In this document: piece by piece, positions 21,101 through 31,267 of the stretch
How the letters are laid out: each line of letters begins with the position of its first letter
Position numbering within the stretch: position 1 is the first letter of the stretch
Origin: Hericium rajendrae
Lineage: Eukaryota; Basidiomycota; Agaricomycetes; Russulales; Hericiaceae
DNA: 64,000 bases
NCBI GenBank assembly: GCA_033439255.1
Contig: CM065886.1
Span: 558,001 to 622,000 of the forward strand
Reading direction: 5' to 3'
Notes under the pieces: model-generated
What the model was told of the DNA's origin: nothing
The model's database searches: none
The model's input: the letters and a program-made list of their open reading frames with translations, nothing else
Position numbers and translations under genes: made by a program

Positions 21101-21509
21101 GTACAAATCCCAGGTCCACCAATTTGGCCTCAGGTTGAAAGTCAGTTGTCTCAATAGTGAGGGCCGCCGCCTGTTTGGGAAAGACTGGTGGTGTTCCATG
21201 TCTTTCAACCACGCCAAAGTCGATGCCACGTTCATTCGAAACGATCAAGTTCGGGTTGGAACGATTTACAACAGCTGTAAAGTTAGTCGACGCGGGATAG
21301 TGTGTGGCGTCGAGAGGAACCGTGGTTGAATGCGGCATTGAGGCGCGTACTCTATGCAGGTGCTTTCGGCTTGCGACATGCCCTTTCCATGACGCAGACG
21401 GCATGGACATGGCGCAAGGATGACAATGCAGCACGTCGTGCCTACGCTGACAACCATCAGTAGAGCAAACTCCGGTCTTGAGGGCGGAGAGGCAAAATTT
21501 CGGAGGCAT
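18177..21509 (-). CDS. SDE3/MOV10/HELZ-type RNA helicase, copy 2 (truncated, altered motif II)
   Basis: This is a paralogue of copy 1 with the same intron positions: exons 21509-21070, 21014-20583, 20516-19884, 19826-19242, 19185-18902, 18841-18717, 18651-18528, and 18469 onward. All phases join correctly, so the frame has been kept. Differences: the second zinc finger and the linker have diverged; about 30 residues of exon 2 are missing; motif II reads DDAAQ instead of DEAAQ; and TAA at 18320-18318 (NPDNE-stop) removes the last 47 residues, although the homologous frame continues to TAG 18179-18177. A 72-nt stretch (20450-20379 region) matching the third intron of copy 1 is stop-free here and could be retained. 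It is either a young pseudogene or a helicase with altered ATP hydrolysis. It lies upstream of copy 1 and is separated from the intact aminopeptidase P gene by about 300 bp. Confidence 0.75.
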
Positions 21510-21626
21510 GGTGATAGTGGTGGTAGTCGGAAGACAAGAGGAAGATCAGGATGGACGCGCCTCGTACTTATGTATTCCTTGCGAGGTGACTGCGCATAGC
21601 TGCGCATCCAAACGCTAAATTTACAG

Positions 21627-21659
21627 TGTCACCACCAGAGACGGATATAGAAGAATACG
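21627..21659 (-). promoter_or_regulatory. Conserved upstream block of helicase copy 2
   Basis: The block TGTCACCACC(AGAG)ACGGATATAGAAGAATACG is the counterpart of 17225-17257 and lies about 118 bp upstream of the copy 2 start codon. The GGATATAGAAGAA core is identical in the two copies. Confidence 0.4.
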
Positions 21660-21808
21660 GCGCACCAATCGCGATCTCCCACAATGCTGATCACATGGGA
21701 ACTTACCCCGCAACATTGCGCAGCAATCCGCATTCAAACGAAGGGGTCGAACGCATAGTTCATTAGATCATCGTCGCCTCCGTCGTACAGCACACAGCTC
21801 GAGCAGTA

Positions 21809-24800
21809 TCACAGAGGCGAACATTCCCTCTCTAACCACGCAAGCGCGCGTACATCATTTTGTAGCAGCGGCGAGACCTTCTCCCATACCTCCTTGTGAT
21901 ATGCATCCAGCCATTCGCGTTCTTGCACCGAAAGGAGGGCCAGATCGACGAGCTTCTTGTGAAGCGGACACTGCATGCAACCAAAATCAGATAGTGATCC
22001 AATGTGCAGTCCGGAGGAAATATTACCATCGTGACGCGCTCGAAGCTGAGGTAGCCCTTCCCACCGAAGTTGTTCGGCGTCTGCGCGTCGCGGACGATCA
22101 CGACGTTTTCCAAACGAATGCCAAAGCGCCCGTCGGCGTAGTAGCCGGGCTCTGCAATAGCGTAAGTGCCGTAGACTTCAGGGTCCTCAGAGTCACCCAC
22201 CATTCGAAACAGTCATGCCAGGCTTGAGCGCTGTGCTGTTGTACGCTATAACTACAGTCAGCCATGCCTCGAGTCACGAGTCGCAATGATTTACCTATCC
22301 GTGTGCCGATGCCCTGAGGACCTTCGTGGACATTCAGGAAGTGTCCAACACCATGTCCAGTGCCATGCCTGAGAAGATCAGGCGCTTCAGCTCGAGGCAA
22401 GACTCAATCTCGTGATTGAAATTACCTGTAGTCTGAATATAGGTATTAGCGAACATTCAATTGATGCGAAAGCACTCTACCTAAGCCATCTTGCCAAAGA
22501 GCCCTCCGTGCCCAGGTATCGCTGGAGGTTATGTCAGTGAACCAGCAGTCTATGACACCGCCTGGACTGACATTATGTATCCTTCGCATCAACATCCGAG
22601 TCAGTATGCATATATCGCATCACTGAGAAAAGCTACATACCAGAAGTACCATTAGGGAATATTGCGGTATCGATTGCGATGTGACCTTGCAGAACTCGCG
22701 TAAACGCACGCTTTTCCTCGTCCGTCGGTGCGCCAAAGTGCTGAAATATATTCAGAATAGTTTCACGCGAACTTTGTAGAATACACGCACCCACGTCCTC
22801 GTAACGTCAGTTGTGCCATCAAGGAATTGTGCTGCAGTACGAAGTTAGCAGTTTGTAGAGACCTTCGGCAAGTTTCGATCGTCACCTCCAGAGTCACAAA
22901 GATAGATCTATGTGCCAGACGTATAAGTGTCTCGAACCTCAAGAGACGGCCAAAGATCCCTTACCTGTTCTTTCTTCACAACTGCACAATCCGCAGGGTC
23001 AGGCTGATAATGGATGATCGCTGCATTCGGACCTGTTGAAGAAATCGTCGGGAACGATAAGCCTTTGTACAGATCCAGCTCCCTGTACGGTCCAACAAAC
23101 ATTCAATCAGCGTTCCGTACATATACTTTACTAGCCTTGAAAGGAAACTCACGAACGGAACTTCTCCAGCTGATCTGCAGCCTGGCTCTCGTTGAGCACG
23201 TCTCCAGCGTCGAGTCGCTCCTCAAGCCAGGCGAAATACCGCGCGAGCGCCGCGCCATCGCGTACATGGCTCGCTCTGAACCCAGCAACCTCAGTGGGGT
23301 TCTTGATAGCCTTGAGATCGGCCACGGGCGAACGTGTGATATCGACATGATCCTGCATGGCAACAGAAGTGTTAATAGGGGCACGGAAAAGTGAAATATG
23401 GAGAATGAAGGACACACCTTTCCGACAGCTTCAGCAACAGCGATGCTCGCTTTGTCGCCAAGCAGAACCTGCGGCGTGGTGCCGGAAGCCGTCTTGAGGC
23501 TCTGCGCGAGACCCTTCGAATAAGGCCGGAACTCAGTGTACGGCTTGAGCTCGACGTGCAGCCCGAGGTGGTTTTTCACAGCCTCATTTACCTGCACCGG
23601 ATCGATGAATAGGAGCGCTTTGTCGACGGTGACCACTGCATAGGCAAAGAATACTGGGCGGCGATCGCTAAATTAGCTCGCCGAGAGGACAGACATGCCG
23701 GTAAATGGGCAGACCTGGGTTGAACGCGATATCCGAGCCACGCAGATTGAATAGCCAGGCGACTTCGTCGAGCATCGTCACGACCATCGCACCCGCGTTC
23801 TTCCTATGCAGCTCTTCGCGCAGCTTCGCGAGCTTATCTGCATGCGATTGACCTGCACACAGTAAGACGGAAATCCTCCAACAATCCAGGCCACGTACCG
23901 GAGTACTTGACGTCCAGAGGGAAGACCACATTCGTTGGTCGGGCTGGACGATCGGCACCCCAGACCTTGTCAACTAAATTCTCTTCTATGTACGCGAAAT
24001 CGACGTCGGAGAAGGATTTCGCATCCACTGGGATAATGGTCAGTAAGGGTGATCGATGGAGTGTGGGGGACGGGAAGCGTATACCAGCGGATATCAGTCC
24101 GGGGTCGATACCAACGCACTCGGATTTGGGTATTTGCTGCGTTTCAGAGGCAAGGTTAACAGAGAATGAGGTTGAAACCTCCTGGCATGACCGGTAGGAG
24201 TGTGCCTCGACTTACCTTGCTAACGAATTCTTGCCACGTTGGTACATCTTCAAATTAAGAAATTTATTTAACACGGAATACACTCGACGGATGGGAGACG
24301 CACTTGGTAATCCTTGCTTCATCAATTTCCAGTTTCTGCATGACACAGGGACAGATTAGGTACAGTGTGGGCAGCAGCGAAATGCACTCACTTGTCCAGC
24401 TGTTGTTCGGCTTGCAGGAAGTATCTCCCATCCGTGAAGAGGTAAGCATTATCTTTCGTCACAATTGCAGTGCCTAATCCAAGGTTGGATCAGTACACCT
24501 ACGCGATCCTTGATCCGAATTCGAAAGAACACGCACCTGCCGACCCACTGAAGCCAGATATGAATCCCCGCCGCTCATCGCACTCAGCTGGATACTCGCT
24601 AAAATCTATGTCGCATACAAATCGTTACAACCATAGCAATACAGATGCAAGATACGAGGTGACTTCACTCACGCTGATCTTCACTCGGAACGATGTATGC
24701 ACCGACGGGCTGCTCGGCCATCAGCTTGCGCAATGCGGCGAGCCGCTCGCTCGTGTTGACCTCTATACCCATGACCGCTGCTGTACCGTAAAACCTGAAT

Positions 24801-24859
24801 CGCGATAGTTTCGTGGAGGTCGATGGGAGACGGACGAGGCGGAATGCAAAAGAAAGCAT
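21809..24859 (-). CDS. AMPP: Xaa-Pro aminopeptidase P (M24B metallopeptidase)
   Basis: A many-exon gene with introns of about 50-60 bp. It removes the N-terminal residue from peptides that have proline in position 2. The three-domain layout of the cytosolic family can be followed: the N-terminal block with [12 protein letters not shown] and DGRYF; the middle domain with [21 protein letters not shown] and a KA(S/I)KNP..VAGFR stretch; and the C-terminal creatinase fold with the metal ligands [34 protein letters not shown] and ENV. It ends in a helical tail ([18 protein letters not shown]) at TGA 21811-21809. The first Met (24859) gives a 29-residue Arg/Ser-rich leader resembling a mitochondrial presequence. 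A second in-frame Met at 24772 (MGIEVN) would give a leaderless cytosolic form. Its 3' end was copied into the downstream helicase unit. Confidence 0.9.
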
Positions 24860-25392
24860 GTGCCCTCCGACGCGCCCGATAAGAAAGTCAAGCCCCGCTC
24901 CTGTAGATCCGCTCCTCCGAGAACAAAGATCGTTTTCCGATGACGCGTCTCTTTCCTTCGAGGAAAATAATGGTTCTGGTTGCTATGAGAGTCGGAGAGA
25001 TCTAGCGAATGACAGGTTTAGTTCTGACGATGAGCTATTAGTAGGATTTTGACAAGCGAGCGTTGAGCGAGCCGTCGGTACGGTGACGGGTACGGGAGAT
25101 AAGATTAGATGCAACTCGGAATGGCCGCTTGACCCTGTCCCAACGCCCGCAACGCCCACTATGTATGTGGCTCTCAAGGCAGCTTATAGCTATCAATCAG
25201 CGATATCTGCGCATCTGCATCATACCCGTACATCCATGCCGGGTTATACTATATCCTTCTCTAAGATACCTCAACCAAAATTATGACCCATTCACAGTAA
25301 GTTCAATATCGAAGAGACTGGATCATGGCGATACAGTGGATAGTGCGTGCATTACGGTCTAAAATTGGGACTATAAGACTTAGTTCTAGGCA
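24860..25392. other. Upstream region of aminopeptidase P, no gene seen
   Basis: No supported coding sequence. A GTGACGGGTACGGGAG stretch and mixed AT-rich sequence lie here. Confidence 0.5.
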
Positions 25393-25580
25393 TCAGTTTG
25401 CAAGCCCCAATTTCTCGACTTCAGAAGCCCACCATTGCGCAATACCGAAGATGTTGGCCATCGCCAACACGATGTCCTCCGTCACGTTCCTCTGGTCCAG
25501 CTCGTACCCTGTCGACAAAACCTGCGCTGCATCGAAGTCCATAATGACGGGACCCTGATCGAGGCAATGGTAGTCTTCGG
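25393..25580 (-). pseudogene. 3' relic of a small kinase-like gene
   Basis: The minus-strand frame reads TEDYHCLDQGPVIMDFDAAQ and then continues to a stop at about 25396-25398. VIMDFDAAQ matches the IDFD(R/V)A element (DFG-equivalent) of the two kinase-like genes at 46.6 and 48.6 kb, and the following acidic tail is similar in kind. No N-terminal part was found, so it is a fragment. Confidence 0.5.
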
Positions 25581-25589
25581 TGCGATGTC

Positions 25590-26020
25590 ATTTTGAACAA
25601 TTCTTGCGGTGTGCTCACAACGCCTTGTCCCCGAAACAATGGGCCCATCAATTCCGTTGTTATCGACTTTGCACTTGAGTACTCATGCCCCGGCATGCTA
25701 AACCAGATCATTACCGCTGCTGCCAACGCAGGTCGACTACGGGTTAGACACGGGCTCTGGAAATGCGATGTGACAAGCAAGGCGCTGCGGCAGGATGGAT
25801 CAAAGAGAGCGAGTTGATGCTCGCCCCGCCTGACTCGGATGACCTGGATCAGATAGTCGAATATCGGCTGAGTATACAGAGCCTGATGCTGAACAAGGAG
25901 GTCAGCTATTCTGGCACGCATTTTCCGGTGAGTCGGCCTGCCAGGATGCCGGGCGGGCTGAACGGCGTTCAAGCAAGGTTGAAGTACCTGAAGGCCAGCA
26001 TAGTCTGCAATCCGATGTGA
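25590..26020 (+). pseudogene. C-terminal relic of a zinc-type dehydrogenase (enoyl-reductase family)
   Basis: The forward translation aligns with the 3' half of the intact dehydrogenase at 42.3-43.6 kb: SKALRQDGSKRAS against SRALRKDGPRKAS, VEYRLSIQSLMLNKE against VEYRRLAIFPMLGKE, and MPGGLNGVQARLKYLK against RPGGLNGVQAGLQYMM. Frames shift along the alignment, and the start, coenzyme-binding region and C-terminal end are absent. A related minus-strand relic lies at 47.8-48.1 kb. Confidence 0.75.
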
Positions 26021-26720
26021 ATCACCCGATACAGAGACCATTTACGCAGCGGCGAAGGTTCCGGGTATGAATCTTGCTTTACAGAATCCCGAAACAGCTC
26101 CATAAATTATGGGCCGTGATATTTCCGGAAAACCGCAAAGTGGGGATCCGTTGGACAATCGAAACTTCGGGATAAAATTGCGGATGCAACGATCCAACCT
26201 TTCGTCTTCAAGACAGGCTTCGCACATGCAAAGGGTTCTGAGTATAGAGTAAGAAGGTGCACCAGATGTAAACGGAGATACTGACACCCACCCACCATCA
26301 CTCTATAATCAACTGGTCCATCATTGTGTCAGGCCTCGGGTCATCGGCCTAGCATCCACCTGCGATTCAAAAGATGTCAGTATGTGTGCACTGAATTCAG
26401 CGTTGAAACTTCGAGAATCGATGAAAGCACAGGAACGATAGATGACAATTCTTCTGCTGATAGAAATTATGCATTCAGTGCTATAGCAGCTGCGAAGCTC
26501 ATACTGTAATAAGATCTGAAATTTGGTTGTGGCTGTCATGAGCAAGAGGCGGAACCAATTGCGTCTGGGCGAAGCCGAATCGCATGGGCGCGGCGGGCCG
26601 GAACTCGGCGTGCTAAAGGAGACAGTCGTCGCCGAGTCTTCAGTCTCTCTTCGTTGTCGTCGTCGGCCACCAGTCAGCTTCCAGACTTTCAGCTTTCGAA
26701 AGTCAAATCCCAGCGCTGTC
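26021..26720. other. Intergenic region
   Basis: No supported gene. The last 200 bp contain the presumed 5' leader of the coiled-coil gene. Confidence 0.5.
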
Positions 26721-28021
26721 ATGTCTATATCGCCTCCAGTTCGACGGCTTTCATCCGCCAGCTCGAGCAGCACCAAGAGTAGCAAGCGCGAGGAGGATCT
26801 CATCAATGCGTATGAGGCCGAAGAGGAGCGCATAATCAATGTCCTATCCCGGAAGCTCGAGAGGGTATGTATGACGTCTAGCAAGGTACTTTTATGCTAA
26901 TATTTCGATAGCTACAAGAGGAAAAGATCGAGCTCGAGAACGTCCTCGAGGCCGAGTCTGAGTCGCACGTTAACAGGCTGTCACGAGAACTTTCGGCATT
27001 GCGTATGGCCCAGCAGCAACAGCAGGCATCCCCAGAGACCCAAGGAAACGGCACTAGCAACGTCACCAATGGCGACAGGTCTTCTCCTGTCTCCAGGGCA
27101 TCGACGGCCGACCCTTTGACGCCGAGCTCAGATATCATGCTCGACGCCATGCGGCGCGAAAACGAGCAGCTTAGGAACCGATTGGTGGATACTGAGCGGG
27201 ATTATATTCGAATATCGCGCCTTAACGAGATCTATCGAGAGGAGCTGATCGATTATCGACGGCGGGTACGTCTCAGCGATAGCTCGTCCGTCGGTGTACT
27301 GATGTCTCCGCAGCTCGGCCTCCCAGTTGACAACCTGATTGGCCTCTCGCCGTCCTTAGAACCGTACTCCCAGCCTACCCACCGCCGCTCCATGTCCAGT
27401 TCTTCTCCCACGTCGTCCTCAGCGTCAATCGCGCTTCCTTTGCCCACCCATGGCGCCCTCCGGCCAGGTCCATCTCCATCCGTGCCCATCCCGCGCCCGC
27501 CATCGCAGATTCACAGACCTGTGAACAATACCTCTGAGTCCACCACACCCATCTCGCACTCCCCCTCCTCCTCCGAATCGCCCTACTTCTCCCCCATCGC
27601 GTCGGCGAACCCCACGAGCATGCTTAGCAAGGCGACGACGCCCCCCTCCTCCGCCTCGATTGCGATGGCCTCGATGCAGCCAGCCTCGGCCCACGCGCCG
27701 CTCTCGTACCCGTCCGTCCCGCCACCCTCGCTGTCATCGTCGTTCGGCTCGCCAAACGTGCACCGCGAGCTGTCGGCATCGCCCATCGAGGCGTACGCCA
27801 GCAGATCGAGCGTGCCGCGGCGCGGAAGCTTCGGGCGCAGGCCGGAGCACGCGGACGACCTGCGGCGGAGCGTGAGCCGGAGCCATTCGCGCCGCGAGAG
27901 CGTCGAGCGGGGTGCGCGCATTGCGGAGACGGGCCAGCTTGTCCCGCGCAGCCGCACGAACAGTATAGCATCGGAAACGATATTTCCGGTCGATGAGACG
28001 GGCGAGAAGCGTGAGCTGTAG
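26721..28021 (+). CDS. CCDC6-like coiled-coil protein
   Basis: Exon 1 is 26721-26864, the 47-bp intron is 26865-26911 (GTATGT...CGATAG), and exon 2 is 26912-28021. The first third is a strong coiled coil: NAYEAEEERIINVLSRKLE, LQEEKIELENVLEAE and VNRLSREL, then a second coil (MRRENEQLRNRLVD...YREELIDYRRRV). The repeated pattern of this EAEEE...NxLxRKL...LExEKxxLE type is that of the CCDC6/DUF2046 family, known as cytoskeleton- and 14-3-3-associated phosphoproteins in animals. The C-terminal two thirds are Ser/Pro-rich, apparently disordered, and have several RRxS-type phosphorylation sites (RRGSFG, RRSVSRSHSRRES). Neither the fungal function nor the binding partners are known to me. Confidence 0.8.
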
Positions 28022-28578
28022 TGTGCAGGTACTGTAATCTTCCTTCTAATTGGGGCTCCGTTTCCGTTGATCGCTTTTTCCTGCGTCTGTACGTGTGGGT
28101 GAAAATGACCTTTGCTTGTCGTCGACTTTTCACAGTCCGTCGCGTTTCGGATTTTCATATCGTTTCTACCTATTGTACCAATCTGTACCAATAGCCAGCT
28201 CTTCCAGTTACAGCCGCTACGTTCAAATAATAATGCAAGGCGTAAGTGCGCCGTCGTCTTGTGTATGCGTGTCCATGGAACCCTTCTTGATCGCCGTGAT
28301 ACGGCCGCCGCATGAGATGCAAGCACTGGTACCACGAGGCAGCGCAGTCCCGCCCTAGGTCGCGGCCTGCCCCGCCCCACCGCAACACGTACAGCACTGC
28401 ACGTTGCATGCCCGCCGCCCGCTATCGAAGGGCGCGCCGCCCCGAGCGCCTGGCGCGGAACACGTTACCTTCCTAAAGCGGTAAAAGGCGGGGATCACGA
28501 CGCGCGCTCCCATTGTTCGACGGTTCCGGCCGCTTTGATGCGCGCCCTGATGGCTGACTCGACGGCCGTGGGCACCCG
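28022..28578. other. Intergenic region between coiled-coil and Hsp20 genes
   Basis: No supported gene. The second half is GC-rich and immediately precedes a TATA box. Confidence 0.5.
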
Positions 28579-28584
28579 TATAAA
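28579..28584 (+). promoter_or_regulatory. TATA box of the Hsp20 gene
   Basis: TATAAA lies about 75 bp upstream of ATG 28659, in an otherwise GC-rich promoter. This is consistent with an inducible promoter. I could not identify a clear heat-shock element array. Confidence 0.55.
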
Positions 28585-28658
28585 GGCCGCCACGTCCCAT
28601 GTAGCCCGTCCAACTACTTTTGACCCCAACTTTTGCACGACGTTGCGCGTAACTCTGC

Positions 28659-30067
28659 ATGCTTAGCTTTGAGCAGTTGTATTCGTTATCAATGTCGCAT
28701 CATCCCCATCGCCCCGATCCTAGTGCACGTCCCAGCCCGTACAACGTCAACATGGACCTCAACGACCTGATCATCCAAGGACAGCAGCATCAAGGACCAC
28801 AACAGCAACATCACGCGTACCAAGTCGCGAGCACCATGTCGCCCACAACGCCTGGGGAGGCGAGCAGCAGTGGCGGCGCAGGCACGCCCATGTCCATCGG
28901 CTACGGCTGGCCCGAGTTCGATGCCGCTGCAGGCCAGCACGACGCGTCGTACACACATCAACACCAGTACGCTGACTCCGCCGTGCGAGACACGACACTG
29001 TACCCTGCGCCCCAGCACGCGCCCCGCCACCAGTCGCCGCAGGTGATCCAGCTCGAAGAGCGTCCGACGCCGCAGAGCCTCATCCAGCTCAACAAGAAGC
29101 GCAAAGAGGCCGCCTTAAGGGCGGCCGAGCGCAGGGCCGACGCCCGTGTCGAGAGCGGCGCGGAGGCGTCGGCCGGGGGCGGGCGCACGCGCACGTCGCC
29201 GAAGCATGCGGCGCGCGCGCACCCTTATCGCCGCATGTCAAGTGCGGAGGGCTCTGCCAGCGGCCAGAGCATGCAGTCGAATGTGAGACTCGACGTTGCG
29301 GACCTGCTTTCAAGCACCGGTCCGTATGATGCGCCTCAATATGCCGGCAGCGGTGTTGCCTCTGGCTCCGGGCAGGCGCAGATGAGGTACGCTGCAGAGA
29401 TGTCTTTGCCGTCATACGTCTGATGGTCCACGTTTGCCCCTGCCTTGATGTCCGTCGTCTGCGGCTGCCAGTGCGCCCATGATGGTGCCCAGCATGTCAA
29501 GGCCTTCAACAGCCCAATCCCCGTCCCGAGCATCTATGCAGCCCCCCTCAACGCCCGCCCCACCAAACACAAGCCCAACGACCCACCCAAACCCCTTTGC
29601 CTTCAACCCGAGTGAGAGTGCGAAAGTGTTCGGCATCCGCGCGGACATCAACTACAATCTGTCAACGCACACAATGACTGCCCTGCTTGAGCTGCCCGGT
29701 GTGAAGCGGTCCGACCTCAACATCATCCTTTCGACGTGCAAGTACACACACGTGAGACAGATCACCGTCGCCGGCAGGACGACACCTGCATTTGCTGACT
29801 TTGAGCGTGACGAGCGCGAGGGACGCGCACAAACCACAAGAGAACGCAAGTACGGACAGTTTCTGCGACGGCTCCATGTGCCGCCGAATACCCAGGTGCG
29901 TCGTGGTCTTCTTGCATTTCGAGCTGTCTGATTCGGTTTCTGTTCGTCCTGGTGCGCTGCAGGCGCACGATGTCAATGCGGAACTAGAGAACGGACTGTT
30001 GATTCTCACAATACCCCTCGGCCCTTCAATACCCTCGGAAAACCCGCAATCCATCCCGATCCATTAA
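28659..30067 (+). CDS. Large Hsp20 / alpha-crystallin family protein
   Basis: Three exons, 28659-29386, 29472-29895 and 29963-30067, join in phase (the first intron falls within an AG|T codon) and give about 418 residues. The C-terminal third is the alpha-crystallin domain: IRADINYNLSTHTMTALLELPGV, then a variable loop, YGQFLRRLHVPP, and after the second intron HDVNAELENGLLILTIP, the typical beta8-beta9 ending. About 280 residues ahead of it are Gln/His/Ser-rich and low-complexity (QQHQGPQQQHH), with a helical Ala/Arg-rich patch (NKKRKEAALRAAERRADAR). Small heat-shock proteins hold unfolding proteins in soluble form. Most are 150-230 residues long, so this N-terminal extension is large. ATG 28692 (MSHHPH) is an alternative start. 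Confidence 0.85.
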
Positions 30068-31267
30068 AGCATATACCAGCGCGACATCCCAGCTCCGTGC
30101 GTTTCTTTTCTGTGCGACAACCTTCCTACCTCAAGCGCCAGGCTACGTAGAAGGCCCCTTCCCGCCTCTCCCAACTCCTCGCATGCTTCAAAACTCAAAA
30201 CACATGATACCAATGGGCCGCCCTCCGCCTCGGACTCTGAAAATGTTCCATATGTACCACCATCTCTCAGTCTATCACCACTGTTGCGCTTTGATATATC
30301 TATAGCCCGCTCGCTTTGTCTCTGCTTTCTTGAACTTTCTCCCACATTAATTTCGCTCTAATTTGCACCGTGCCTCTTTCTTGCTCGCTGTCCCATCTGT
30401 TTGTATCATAGCGTAGCCGACCGATCTCTGCATCATGTATCGAAAGCGACCCGCGCTGCCCTTTGTCCCCGTTCTCATTGGCCGCTTCGTACTTAGAGAC
30501 CTGCCATATCGAGCGGTGCATCGCCGATGCCGCGGAGGTGTGTCTGACCAGCGTCTTTCAGCGTCTGTGCTTTATGTGGGTAAGTAAGTTACTGAGGCCA
30601 GGAACGGAGTTCTGAGTTTGCCTATAGTAGGCTTGAGGCGAGGAACCGCCTCGCCCGCCCTCAGCCTTGCGGGCCTGTACATGAGCATGCCCCACGCCCT
30701 CGCTCACGGCACCAGGTTCCAATCAGAATGCAGGACAGGCCCACTTGCTCCTTCTGTCGCCTCGCCCTGGCTCGTTCCCTGCGCCCGGAGGATCGGGTGC
30801 CCCTCGAGGACAACCCGAGGAAGGCACGCGCGAGGGCTGTTCTCCGAGGGAAGTCTAACGAGGAACGATCGCGCATCTGCGCGACGGACGTGCCAGCAAG
30901 TGCCAGTGTACCTTGCGGTGCAAGGGGCGATTGCCTAGGAACGCGGGAGGGTCTGCATTACATACCGAGGGCGCAAGGGAGACTTGCGCGCGGTGCTTTG
31001 CAATGCTTACGGACCATTGACAGCGCGAGTCGCATGTCGCGATAGCCCTGCAGCCATCTACACGCCTGACATCCACATACGAATCTCCACAGGTCCGCTT
31101 GATATAGCATCTACAGATGACAGGTAGATAGAACAATTCCGCCGCGATGGGTATGTCCTCGCACCGCACCCTACACCCCCCGTCCGCGTCTGCGGTTACG
31201 ACACCGCGCGCGCCAGGAACCCACCAGGGGCACCTGTCGCGCGCTTTTGCTCCTCGCTCGGGGCCGC
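30068..31267. other. Intergenic region, no gene supported
   Basis: Two converging genes flank this 1.2 kb. Open frames at 30618-30938 and 30855-31370 lack coding character and overlap each other on opposite strands. Confidence 0.5.
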
